64,000 nt of DNA from Limnobaculum zhutongyuii (lineage in GTDB: Bacteria; Pseudomonadota; Gammaproteobacteria; Enterobacterales; Enterobacteriaceae): contig NZ_CP034752.1 in NCBI RefSeq assembly GCF_004295645.1, positions 3,906,001 through 3,970,000 on the forward strand. Direction: 5' to 3'. Made by a program: the position numbers and the translations under genes. The notes beneath the pieces are model-generated. The model did not search any database. It was not told the DNA's origin and saw only the letters and a program-made list of their open reading frames with translations. Positions 15,955-24,480 of this stretch are shown here, in pieces (position 1 is the stretch's first letter; each line of letters starts with the position of its first letter).

Positions 15955-16662
15955 TCAAGTTTTAACTTCGTTCAACCCCGTCAGCGGCAAACAAATATTC
16001 TGAACATGATGTTTAAACAACTCCGGCAACCGCTCTAATACCCGCTGTTTGCCTGACATATCTGCACTTTTAATCGCATCCGCTAGCATGTCTACCGTCA
16101 GGCTTTGCAGCATTCTGTTTGCCACCGGCCAATAACTTAAGTGCCAGGGTTCCGGGTACATTCCCCCCTGATACATCCCATACGGTCTGAAGAAGCCATA
16201 CTTTTCAATATTCTCATTCAACCACTGGTGCAAATCATAAAATACGCCGCCCTTGACCGTTTCCTGCGGTAGCAGTTGAACATGATAATTCTCTGGTGCT
16301 TTGGTTAAATCAACCACATCAATCTCGGTTCCCCACTGATGCCGGCTGGCACCCGGTAGAGCGGACCAGTTTAAAATACAGTCAATAATTTCATCTTCGT
16401 TATTGAGCTGTGAATAATCTCTTGGCTGTCCGTGAATATCATATAACGGCTTTTGCCCATTGAATTTGCCATTCCAGATTTTAAGCTGAGTCTCAAACCC
16501 TCTGAATGCGCTAAAAGGAAAGAGCGTGAAGCCATCTTTTTGGGCTGCATTTTGCAGTTCACAAAATGGTTGATAAACGTCTTTATTTACAGCAAAGCGC
16601 GGATTATTTAACTGAATAACATGCGATCGGGTTCGGCCGGTCAACTCCAGTTCATTCCACAT
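15955..16662 (-). CDS. M15-family D-alanyl-D-alanine carboxypeptidase-like protein
   Basis: A 235-residue protein with the M15 (VanY-type) zinc peptidase pattern: FPFSAFRGFETQLKIWNGKF (substrate region), SRHQWGTEIDVVD supplying a zinc histidine and aspartate, and EPWHLSYW with the catalytic glutamate and another zinc histidine. These enzymes trim D-Ala-D-Ala stem peptides of peptidoglycan. No signal peptide or membrane anchor is visible, which is unusual for a wall enzyme; it may act on cytoplasmic precursors or be exported by another route. It opens the accessory block on the minus strand and is convergent with yhhJ. Confidence 0.8.
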   Translation of the reverse strand: MWNELELTGRTRSHVIQLNNPRFAVNKDVYQPFCELQNAAQKDGFTLFPFSAFRGFETQLKIWNGKFNGQKPLYDIHGQPRDYSQLNNEDEIIDCILNWSALPGASRHQWGTEIDVVDLTKAPENYHVQLLPQETVKGGVFYDLHQWLNENIEKYGFFRPYGMYQGGMYPEPWHLSYWPVANRMLQSLTVDMLADAIKSADMSGKQRVLERLPELFKHHVQNICLPLTGLNEVKT

Positions 16663-16740
16663 AAAATACCCTCTAACCCAATAATATTAATCTCATCTTA
16701 AGGCCCAATTATTTTCAGGTAATAACCCGTTAAAATAACA

Positions 16741-17568
16741 TCAGCACCAATATAATGAGTTTCCGGTATCAACAGAGATTTGGAATATTTTTCTTAATGA
16801 CTGAATAATATACTGATAATCATCTGAAATAACAGAGCGGCTTTCTATCGCTAATTCTTTGGGATACGCATCATTAAACGATAATCCCCATCGGGTATAA
16901 AACTGTTTTCCAGTATCTAAATCGATCCAGACAACTTTACGAACGGGTTTGAGCTTTATATTAAATATACTGGCAAACTTACAAATCCAATTCGGATACA
17001 GATAAACTTTCTGAGTAACACGTTTACTTTGAAATAAGATATTATCTTCTGAGTCAATGATATACAGTCCATTCATATTGAACCCCATAGAATGAGGTTT
17101 GGAAAATAAAAATCTCCCTCCATATACCTCAATGTATTCATATATAGCCTGACTATCTTCCGCATTTATCAGATAAAGACTCGATTGCGTTTTTATATTT
17201 TGTTCAAACAATTCCAGTTCAAGTAAGGCCTTTTCAACACTTTCGATGCCAAGGCTCCCGCCATTAACATTAGGAAGCTGTGTTCCAAGTATGGGGAAAT
17301 GCTCTATGCCCAGCTTGATTAAAGCCTGCTGAAATGACCTTAAGCCAGACCAATTACAGATGTGTTCAGACATATGCATAAATTGATGAGGACAACATTC
17401 ATAACTCCATTCATCAACCTTCGCTTCTAAATCAGAATCTACGGAATACTCTGAATTCAGATGAATATATCCTTCCTCATCCAGAATAATCCATTCCTTG
17501 TCAACGGGAGGTGGTGTAGTTTTGCCCTCTTTAAGGCAATTACATGGAACAAAAGCATCTAATCCCAT
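16741..17568 (-). CDS. Hypothetical protein, unknown family
   Basis: A 275-residue soluble protein beginning MGLDAFVPCNCLKEGK. It has several cysteines in the first 75 residues (PCNC, YECCPHQ, HICNW) that might bind metal, then mixed alpha/beta sequence with many aromatics. No signal peptide or membrane segment. I do not recognise the family. The gene is more AT-rich than its neighbours and lies with an ankyrin protein, a TetA-like pump and HEAT/DUF4303 genes, a context typical of acquired or immunity-type genes. That reading is inference only. Confidence 0.6.
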   Translation of the reverse strand: MGLDAFVPCNCLKEGKTTPPPVDKEWIILDEEGYIHLNSEYSVDSDLEAKVDEWSYECCPHQFMHMSEHICNWSGLRSFQQALIKLGIEHFPILGTQLPNVNGGSLGIESVEKALLELELFEQNIKTQSSLYLINAEDSQAIYEYIEVYGGRFLFSKPHSMGFNMNGLYIIDSEDNILFQSKRVTQKVYLYPNWICKFASIFNIKLKPVRKVVWIDLDTGKQFYTRWGLSFNDAYPKELAIESRSVISDDYQYIIQSLRKIFQISVDTGNSLYWC

Positions 17569-17629
17569 AAGTATTCCTTCACTTTAAATTCTTACATACT
17601 GCTAATCTTTCGAAAAATATCTGGTGTTA

Positions 17630-18688
17630 TTACCGTCGATACTCCACCTTCCCAACCACCATCGGCCGGGGATTCAACCTCACCCAATCAACCGCAAATT
17701 CAGTTAATCGGTAAAGCTCATCCTTATCGCCATTACCGCCTTTAATTTGGGCCGCTATAGTTTTGGCTTCTTGCAGTTTGTCAGTGCCAAGCGCCCTTCC
17801 TGATTCAAAACAGACCAGCAATGCACTCAACATTTTGCGGAAATCCGCATCCCAATTCATTCCACCGTTATCCAGTATTTCATGAGATAAACGACCCGTA
17901 ATGCGAATCGCCTCTCCCTGAAGCGTATCGGCATGACCGCTGGAAGGAACCAGCAGATCCCACAATTCCTGATGCGCCTTCTGCCAGCGTGGAGCACTGA
18001 CAATAATATCGGAGACACCATCATACATCTGTCGTGTCGCTACGGGCGTCACATCAAATAAACGGTACAGCTTTAATAAACCGGCATCGGCTTCAGCAAT
18101 ATGGTCTTTAGAAAAGCCAGCACGATGAAACTCAAACATCTCACCGATACTGGTAATGCGCTCACGCATTTCTGATGAAATCGTATTTCCGGCATTCAGC
18201 AACAGCTCTGCAATATTTGCCATCCGCTCAATATCAGCATTGCGACAGCGATCGAGTGCTGCCGCCAAAGCAGTTCTACCCATACTGTCTTCTGCGTAAA
18301 TATTGGCACCATGAGCAATTAATGTCTGAACGTGATGAACATGGTAAGCGCAAGCCGCTTTATGCAACGGGGTAGCATTCTGATAGTCTTGCGCTTCAAT
18401 GTTTGCGCCCAATGCCAAAAGTAATTCAATATTACCGCACCAGGTACCCGCCTGCTCATGCAGTGCGGTGCGCTGATAATTATCTGCCGCTTCAATATCA
18501 GCCCCCTGCTCCACCAACCAGCGTGTCAATTCATCAGGGATCTTATAAAGACTTAAAGCCGTTCTCTTACCAAGCCCGCCACGAGCATCCAGCTCACAGC
18601 TATCGTAAAGTGCTTTTAATACCTCAATATCTCCGGCTTCCAGCAGTTCATTGATATTTTTAGGTAAGGTCTTTTTCTTTTTAGCCAT
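17630..18688 (-). CDS. Ankyrin-repeat protein
   Basis: A 352-residue cytoplasmic protein starting MAKKKKTLPKNINELL. Residues about 35-170 contain four ankyrin repeats recognisable by TALxxA and GAdIxAxD patterns (TALSLYKIPDELTRWLVEQGADIEAAD, TALHEQAG...GANIEAQD, TPLHKAACAYHVHHVQTLIAHGANIYAED, TALAAALDR). The remaining half is helical without a recognised domain. ATG at 18688 with AAGGA eight bases upstream is preferred to the overlapping GTG at 18691. Ankyrin repeats mediate protein binding; partner and role are unknown. Confidence 0.8.
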   Translation of the reverse strand: MAKKKKTLPKNINELLEAGDIEVLKALYDSCELDARGGLGKRTALSLYKIPDELTRWLVEQGADIEAADNYQRTALHEQAGTWCGNIELLLALGANIEAQDYQNATPLHKAACAYHVHHVQTLIAHGANIYAEDSMGRTALAAALDRCRNADIERMANIAELLLNAGNTISSEMRERITSIGEMFEFHRAGFSKDHIAEADAGLLKLYRLFDVTPVATRQMYDGVSDIIVSAPRWQKAHQELWDLLVPSSGHADTLQGEAIRITGRLSHEILDNGGMNWDADFRKMLSALLVCFESGRALGTDKLQEAKTIAAQIKGGNGDKDELYRLTEFAVDWVRLNPRPMVVGKVEYRR

Positions 18689-18809
18689 CACGCAGATCCT
18701 TCTTCGTTTTCTTTTTCGTTTTATTAAGCTATCTAATGTGCCCGTGGATTTTTAACATTTCAACGTTTAAATAGACTCCGCCATACTTCAAGAGCTTCAC
18801 GCTATATAT

Positions 18810-19988
18810 TTACCGACGAGGTTTACGAGTACTGAAAATAATCAATGGAATGGCGATGAAATAGACCACCACCACCGAAAGCCAGATAGCGCCCGGCCAG
18901 TCTTTCTGAACCACAAAGTAAAATGTTGAGAACGCCAGTGGCCCAACAACAGAAGCCAGGCTAACCGCCGATGCCAGTACTCCCTGAAACTGCCCCTGAC
19001 TATCCTTGTCAACCTGTCGGGTAGCCAGTGCCTGAAGCGCCGGTGAACCAATACCCCCCAGCGCAAACAGCGGCATAATGGCGAAAACCATCCAGCCCTG
19101 ACTGATAAACGCCAAAATGATCAGCGCCACGCAAGAACAGGCAACACCAACCAGCACCGCTCCCCGTTCACCAAATAATCGGGTCGCGGGACCGGGCAAT
19201 AGCGCCTGCACCAATGTCTGGCAAATACCGAAGGCACCAAGAGAGAGACCAATCCATAAGCCATTCCACTGAAAAGTATCAAATCCCCACAGTGCCCAGC
19301 AGGTACCATAAACCTCGCCCGTCGCGCTTAAGATGAAGAACACCAGCACAATCGGCAGAATTCCTTTCATTGAAAATGCCCAGCGCAGTGGACGTAGCGG
19401 ATTAAGTGCCGCCAGATTAATTTTTTGGCGGTTTGGCGTGCGTGATTCCGGCAGGACGAATAGTGCCAGCATAAAGTTACAGGCGTTTAGCAGTGCCGCC
19501 GCGATGAAAGGAAGCCGTATCCAGTAATCACCCAGCAATCCACCCAGAACCGGCCCGATAATAAAACCGATGCCAAACATGGCATTAAACAAGCCAAAGC
19601 GACCGGCACGCTGATCCTCTGGCGTAATGTCGGTGATATAAGCCATAGCGACAGAAATATTCGCACTGCTCAGCCCGGCAATAGCACGACCAAGCAACAG
19701 CATCCAGAGATGGGGAGCAAATGCCATAATCACATAGTCAATTGCCGCTCCGGCCAGGGAAATCAGCAGCACCGGCCGCCTGCCCAGGTTGTCACTCAGT
19801 GCGCCAAGTACCGGCGCAAAAACAAACTGCATTGCCGCGTAAAGCGCAGTCATTATGCCGATATAAGGTGCAATATTCTGAGTATGCGTCACCTCTTCAA
19901 GCAGGCGCGGCAAAATAGGAAAAATAAGACCGATACCCGCAGCATTAAGGCAGATTGCCGCGAAGATAACGATAAGGGGTTTATTCAT
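18810..19988 (-). CDS. MFS drug:proton antiporter, TetA-like
   Basis: A 392-residue major-facilitator transporter with twelve predicted membrane segments. It shows the Tet-family signatures: MGxGL-type start (NAAGIGLIFPILPRLL), motif A between segments 2 and 3 (GALSDNLGRRPVLL), the intramembrane aspartate in LAGAAIDYVIMAFAP and the GGIGSPALQALATRQV loop. Length fits TetA (about 400). Family members export tetracyclines or other drugs in exchange for protons. No tetR gene is adjacent, so a resistance role and tetracycline induction cannot be claimed. The 175-bp upstream gap contains a possible 26-codon reading frame. Confidence 0.82.
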   Translation of the reverse strand: MNKPLIVIFAAICLNAAGIGLIFPILPRLLEEVTHTQNIAPYIGIMTALYAAMQFVFAPVLGALSDNLGRRPVLLISLAGAAIDYVIMAFAPHLWMLLLGRAIAGLSSANISVAMAYITDITPEDQRAGRFGLFNAMFGIGFIIGPVLGGLLGDYWIRLPFIAAALLNACNFMLALFVLPESRTPNRQKINLAALNPLRPLRWAFSMKGILPIVLVFFILSATGEVYGTCWALWGFDTFQWNGLWIGLSLGAFGICQTLVQALLPGPATRLFGERGAVLVGVACSCVALIILAFISQGWMVFAIMPLFALGGIGSPALQALATRQVDKDSQGQFQGVLASAVSLASVVGPLAFSTFYFVVQKDWPGAIWLSVVVVYFIAIPLIIFSTRKPRR

Positions 19989-20055
19989 CGATTGAATTCC
20001 AAATAATACTTATGCAGCCAATATTGCTGCGCAAAATCAGCAAATCAACTGAAAT

Positions 20056-20136
20056 CTATTTAACAGTGTAGGAGATCCAACAAGAGCCATGATCTGACGC
20101 GCGATTTGCCTTTTGGGTTGGTTTGAAGGTGGCCAT
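20056..20136 (-). CDS. Possible 26-codon reading frame before the TetA-like gene
   Basis: An ATG at 20136-20134 opens a 26-residue frame (starts MATFKPTQKANRAS, ends SYTVK) ending 68 bp before the TetA-like start. AAGG lies 10 bases upstream, a weak site. It could be a leader peptide, the remnant of a longer gene, or chance. Confidence 0.2.
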   Translation of the reverse strand: MATFKPTQKANRASDHGSCWISYTVK

Positions 20137-20163
20137 GATAGGGACGCCTTATGTTTAAGTCAG

Positions 20164-20937
20164 TTATTTCTCATCAGAGTAGTTTTTGATTTCAACATGA
20201 AAATTATTAAAATCAGGATCGTCTAAATTACCACCGTGCCGGCAAAATAGCCCTGCGGGCAGTGATTTCATTTTAATTTCCTGATTCTCATTAATAACCC
20301 CACCATGTGCCAGATATTCAATAAAACGATCGAATAATTCTTTTATCGCACTATGATTTTCGGGATGCACTCCATGAATACTCAAATCAGGTCGGCCAAA
20401 TTTACGCATTCCTCTGGTATGCCACCAGCCAGCGTCATCACCTTCTTCCGAAACCAATATAGTTACATGTTTATGAGGTTGAAATTCGGGAGTATCAAAA
20501 ATTGAAGTTCGCCAGTCAGCGGCAGACCACCACATAAAACTTTGAGGATCAAACACGCCAACCCCATCTGACTCCAGTAATGCAGTAATTAACCCTATAA
20601 CATTACGGAAATAATTCAGATCGCTATCATCCGCACAGTGGCCCTGAATAATGACACATTCTGTTTGAGTGCTAATCTCATCCGCTAAAGCAGGATTTGT
20701 TGTCTGAAGCTCTTCCCAGAGATAGCCCTGTTGAAATGACGTTATCACATCAGGATGTTTATCCGGCCCATAAGCAGAGATGCCTATTCCCTCAGGAATA
20801 CCATCACAGCGATGTCTGATACGGGAAAGGCTGAACTGCTCACCGACAGAAGCACCAAAGACAACGTAAAACAAGTAAGGAACCTGATCCGTAGGGGAAT
20901 AATACCGGCGTGGCCAGGGGGTTAACTCATTTTCCAT
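20164..20937 (-). CDS. Hypothetical protein, possibly DUF4261-like
   Basis: A 257-residue soluble protein with no signal peptide, rich in tryptophan and histidine. The part WWHTRGMRKFGRPDLSIHGV recalls the DUF4261 core (a GM-x-FG-x-(P/R)-(D/E) turn), but this is a weak resemblance from memory. It is the third gene of a unit with the DUF4303/HEAT gene and the 116-residue protein, 32 bp after the latter. The start codon lacks a strong ribosome-binding site, which suggests translation depends on the upstream gene. Function unknown. Confidence 0.6.
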   Translation of the reverse strand: MENELTPWPRRYYSPTDQVPYLFYVVFGASVGEQFSLSRIRHRCDGIPEGIGISAYGPDKHPDVITSFQQGYLWEELQTTNPALADEISTQTECVIIQGHCADDSDLNYFRNVIGLITALLESDGVGVFDPQSFMWWSAADWRTSIFDTPEFQPHKHVTILVSEEGDDAGWWHTRGMRKFGRPDLSIHGVHPENHSAIKELFDRFIEYLAHGGVINENQEIKMKSLPAGLFCRHGGNLDDPDFNNFHVEIKNYSDEK

Positions 20938-20969
20938 AATGATTTATATTCTTATTCGTTTATATTCAA

Positions 20970-21320
20970 TTAGTTATTCGGTACAGCTATCTGAAATGTA
21001 TCATCCCATAATGCCAACATCTGAATACGGACAATCAACATGTTAAATTCCTTCTCAGATAAATCCGCCACCTTGAAAATAAATGCATGAAACCAGGGAT
21101 TAACATGACTGCTATCGATATCAACCTGACAGCGATGTTCCACATCAGTTACTCCACTGACTTCACGCAGAGCGCATACTAAATCATCACCAGCATCATC
21201 GAAATTACCGTGACCATAAATACGCTCAATCTGTGATAGAGATATACGAATAGTACGCCAAAATGGTACTGGTGATTTCAAAGAATACTTCCTTGAATTG
21301 TTCTCATTTATAACCGCCAT
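20970..21320 (-). CDS. Hypothetical protein, coupled to the HEAT-repeat gene
   Basis: A 116-residue soluble alpha/beta protein with no recognisable domain. Its ATG lies inside the end of the upstream HEAT-repeat frame (13-bp overlap) and no good ribosome-binding site precedes it, so translational coupling is likely. The middle (VCALREVSGVTDVEHRCQVDIDSSHVNPWFHAFIFKV) alternates strands and loops like a small ferredoxin-like fold; this is only an impression. It forms an operon with its two neighbours. Confidence 0.6.
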   Translation of the reverse strand: MAVINENNSRKYSLKSPVPFWRTIRISLSQIERIYGHGNFDDAGDDLVCALREVSGVTDVEHRCQVDIDSSHVNPWFHAFIFKVADLSEKEFNMLIVRIQMLALWDDTFQIAVPNN

Positions 21321-22162
21321 TTTTTCATCGACTTTAATGTTAACTCAGCCAGATAGCGTACCGTTTCGTCTTTGTCGTTTTTTGCAAGAATAGTAACCTC
21401 GACCTGAATCGGTTTGATAACATCAATTCCAAGTGATTCTCCAAGCATACGATTATCCAGCACACTGACGGCGTGACGACGAATGACTGGGTGAGGTGAT
21501 AATAGCCCTCTGAGCGCTTCTGGAATTTCTGCAGCAACTATTTCGCAATAGCTACTGCCAGGCTTCAGAACGTCTTCAGCCAAAGTGATACTCTCAGGAT
21601 GGAGCTGAAACAATTTCTCCAACGGTGAATAATCCAGATGCAATGATTTTGCACCACGATCGCGGAATGCACGGAAATTAGCGCAACATCCTACGACAAT
21701 AAACTCTAAAGCTTTGGACATTTCAGATTGTGCGAGCAACCAATCAAAATCCCCCAGATAGCCTAAAGCAGAAGCACACCAATTTGCTGTACTTTTATTT
21801 CTGGTTAATAGTAGCAACTCACGAAGTTTAGCGATCGTCTCAACATTTGGCTCACCGATTAACCCCAGAATCATCGCTATCTTCCAGGCTCGATCATCAT
21901 CGGCAAATAATTCAAGCAAGGCCGGTATCGCTGGGGCCCCGCATGCTATCAACCATTGTTCAGCTTCTTCACAATTAATATCTTCATAATATCCAAGGCG
22001 CCCTACATAGTAGGTCGTCTGTTCCGCCAGCGGCAGAGTCGCTACACGTCGACGCTCTTTTTCTGTAGCATCCTGTTCGGGAAAGTGATGCAAGAATTGG
22101 CGTGCTGACATACACTTCCGGGCCAGTTCGGCACCACCTTCTTCATCATAAAAAAACACCAC
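21308..22162 (-). CDS. HEAT-repeat C-terminal part of a frameshifted DUF4303-HEAT gene
   Basis: An open frame of 284 codons. From about residue 55 it has helical repeats of the HEAT type (CGAPAIPALLELFADDDRAWKIAMILGLIGEP, then LRGLLSPHPVIRRHAVSVLDNRML, DETVRYLAELTLKSM). The first codons (VVFFYDEEGGAELARKC) look like the interior of a domain, not a natural start, and the frame continues upstream as KDF before hitting the other frame. With the 22042-22602 frame it most likely makes, or once made, one protein of about 430 residues. It overlaps the 116-residue gene downstream. Confidence 0.6.
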   Translation of the reverse strand: MVFFYDEEGGAELARKCMSARQFLHHFPEQDATEKERRRVATLPLAEQTTYYVGRLGYYEDINCEEAEQWLIACGAPAIPALLELFADDDRAWKIAMILGLIGEPNVETIAKLRELLLLTRNKSTANWCASALGYLGDFDWLLAQSEMSKALEFIVVGCCANFRAFRDRGAKSLHLDYSPLEKLFQLHPESITLAEDVLKPGSSYCEIVAAEIPEALRGLLSPHPVIRRHAVSVLDNRMLGESLGIDVIKPIQVEVTILAKNDKDETVRYLAELTLKSMKKWRL

Positions 22163-22602
22163 AAAATCCTTAAGTACGCGGGATCTTTAGCAAAGTGCTT
22201 ATTTAAAGCCACAGCGACCTGTACGACAGTAGTCACAAATCTCTCTTCTGCTTTGTTCCACATGGCAACACTACCTCGATTAGAATAAGTCTCTAATTGA
22301 GTCTCGTAATTGGTTAGTCTCCCCTCGCCGTAATCTTCTGGCTCCCAGTTCCAATGCCAGTCAGCAGGATTCCACTTAATGCTATAGAATCCTTCATCTT
22401 TCTGTTTTCGGTTAGGGTATTCTTCATTCAACATCGCTAGGTTATTAGCTGCCAGCGACGGCAGGCTAATAATGCCCTCCTGCTCGCGATAGCTGGCAAA
22501 GAACGCCGCTGCATAAAGTGGTGCGACTCCCTCCGACAATAATGCTTCTATCTTTACCTTTGCTGATTCAAAAAGGGATGATTTGAAGGCTTTCCAGTCC
22601 AT
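22042..22602 (-). CDS. DUF4303-like N-terminal part of a frameshifted DUF4303-HEAT gene
   Basis: The start at 22602 (MDWKAFKSSLFESAK) is set by AAGGA six bases upstream; the frame also extends upstream without such a site. Residues 1-150 resemble the DUF4303 family (an N-terminal helix, LYAAAFFASYREQEGIISLPSLA, KWNPADWHWNWEPEDYG). After KDPAYLR the frame continues into sequence that looks out of phase (ILWCFFMMKK). In the -1 frame the text reads naturally into YDEEGGAELARKC and HEAT repeats. Either one base was lost near 22168-22173, or ribosomes shift at the A7 run (U7 in the mRNA) at 22150-22156. Confidence 0.6.
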   Translation of the reverse strand: MDWKAFKSSLFESAKVKIEALLSEGVAPLYAAAFFASYREQEGIISLPSLAANNLAMLNEEYPNRKQKDEGFYSIKWNPADWHWNWEPEDYGEGRLTNYETQLETYSNRGSVAMWNKAEERFVTTVVQVAVALNKHFAKDPAYLRILWCFFMMKKVVPNWPGSVCQHANSCITFPNRMLQKKSVDV

Positions 22603-22662
22603 TGAATATCCTTGATATATTAGTCGATAACCATTATTGGTGACTATTGATTGCATCATTTT

Positions 22663-22713
22663 ATATCAATACAAAAAAAACCCGCAATTATGCGGGCTTT
22701 TTTGTATTGATAT
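22663..22713 (-). terminator. Strong terminator after guaA
   Basis: The core is a 6-bp GC stem (CCCGCA-ATTA-TGCGGG) flanked by A8 and T6 tracts. Beyond these, ATATCAATAC pairs with GTATTGATAT, giving a stem of roughly 20 bp. It ends guaA transcription and can act in both directions. Confidence 0.88.
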
Positions 22714-22744
22714 CTATCGACATTGAATTATGCCGAACGCGGGA

Positions 22745-24322
22745 TCATTCCCACTCAATCGTCGCCGGTGGTTTACCCGAAATATCATAAACCACACGAG
22801 AAATACCATTCACTTCATTGATAATCCGGTTAGAAACCCGGCCAAGGAAGTCATACGGTAAATGCGCCCAGTGAGCGGTCATAAAGTCGATGGTTTCCAC
22901 GGCACGCAGCGAAACAACCCAGTCGTACTTACGGCCATCACCCATTACGCCAACCGAGCGAACCGGTAAGAACACGGTGAATGCCTGACTAACTTTATTG
23001 TACAAATCTGCTTTATGCAGCTCTTCAATAAAGATGGCGTCAGCACGACGCAGCAAATCGCAGTACTCTTTCTTCACTTCACCCAGCACACGAACCCCTA
23101 AACCTGGGCCCGGGAATGGATGGCGGTACAGCATGTCATATGGTAAGCCCAGCTCTAAACCGATCTTACGCACTTCATCTTTAAACAGCTCTTTCAGCGG
23201 CTCCACCAGCCCCATCCTCATCTCTTCCGGCAAGCCGCCCACATTGTGGTGAGACTTAATCACGTGAGCTTTACCTGTCGCAGAAGCGGCAGATTCAATC
23301 ACGTCAGGATAGATGGTGCCTTGTGCCAGCCACTTCACGTTAGTTTGTTTCGATGCTTCTTCATCAAACACTTCCACAAACACGCGACCGATCACTTTAC
23401 GCTTGGCTTCCGGATCGTTAATACCAGCCAGCGCGCTCAGGAAGCGCTGCTCCGCGGGTACGTGAACAATGTTCAGGCCAAAGCGGTCACCAAACATATC
23501 CATCACCTGCTCTGCTTCATTCAGACGCAGCAGACCGTTATCCACAAATACGCAGGTTAAACGTTTACCGATAGCACGATGCAGCAGCATCGCGGTTACC
23601 GATGAATCAACGCCGCCGGACAGGCCGAGGATAACTTCATCTTCACCCACTTGCTGGCGAATACGTTCGATAGCGTCATCAATAATTGATGCCGGAGTCC
23701 ACAGTGCTTCACAGCCACAAATATCCAGCACAAAACGTTTTAACAGGCGTAGTCCCTGATTGGTGTGGGTCACCTCTGGATGGAACTGCAGACCGTAAAA
23801 ATGTTTTTCTTCATTTGCCATAATGGCAAACGGACAGGTATCAGTGCTGGCAACAGCGGTAAAACCAGCCGGGATGGCGGTAACTTTATCGCCATGGCTC
23901 ATCCACACGTCTAACTGTGGTTTACCTTCTACCGACAGAGAATCGCGGATATCGCGCACAAATTCGCTGTCATGAATGATATCAACCTTAGCGTAACCAA
24001 ATTCACGCTCGTCAGAGCCCTGAACTTTGCCGCCCAGTTGCATTGCCATGGTTTGCATACCATAACAGATACCCAGAACAGGAATACCGGCGTTAAATAC
24101 ATATTCCGGTGCGCGTGGGCTACCGGCTTCGGTGGTGCTTTCCGGACTGCCGGACAGGATAATGCCGGTTGGATTAAATTCACGAATTTGCGCTTCGCTG
24201 ACGTCCCATGCCCAGAGTTCGCAATAAACGCCGATTTCACGGACGCGGCGGGCAATTAACTGGGTGTACTGAGAACCAAAATCCAGAATCAGAATGCGTT
24301 GCTGATGAATGTTTTTTGACAT
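22745..24322 (-). CDS. guaA: GMP synthase (glutamine-hydrolysing)
   Basis: The 525-residue enzyme aminates XMP to GMP with ATP and glutamine. Residues 1-200 are a class I glutamine amidotransferase domain (ILILDFGSQYTQLIARRVRE, nucleophile cysteine in LGICYGMQ, FHPEVTHT). The ATP-pyrophosphatase loop LGLSGGVDSSV follows near 232, and the C-terminal dimerisation domain ends PPATIEWE. Length equals E. coli GuaA. It follows guaB on the same strand with 158 bp between and is closed by a strong terminator, so guaBA is probably an operon. Confidence 0.97.
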   Translation of the reverse strand: MSKNIHQQRILILDFGSQYTQLIARRVREIGVYCELWAWDVSEAQIREFNPTGIILSGSPESTTEAGSPRAPEYVFNAGIPVLGICYGMQTMAMQLGGKVQGSDEREFGYAKVDIIHDSEFVRDIRDSLSVEGKPQLDVWMSHGDKVTAIPAGFTAVASTDTCPFAIMANEEKHFYGLQFHPEVTHTNQGLRLLKRFVLDICGCEALWTPASIIDDAIERIRQQVGEDEVILGLSGGVDSSVTAMLLHRAIGKRLTCVFVDNGLLRLNEAEQVMDMFGDRFGLNIVHVPAEQRFLSALAGINDPEAKRKVIGRVFVEVFDEEASKQTNVKWLAQGTIYPDVIESAASATGKAHVIKSHHNVGGLPEEMRMGLVEPLKELFKDEVRKIGLELGLPYDMLYRHPFPGPGLGVRVLGEVKKEYCDLLRRADAIFIEELHKADLYNKVSQAFTVFLPVRSVGVMGDGRKYDWVVSLRAVETIDFMTAHWAHLPYDFLGRVSNRIINEVNGISRVVYDISGKPPATIEWE

Positions 24323-24480
24323 GTATCGCTTTCCAAAAACGGTAATGTGAGGCCTGATAGCAGACCGGACAAGAAGAAATTGCCCGGTATTATAGCGTTG
24401 TTGGCAAGAAGAATACGAGAGGTGAATATGGATAACTCACACTCCCGCTTCAATTTATTGGCATTCAGAAGAAATCTGAA

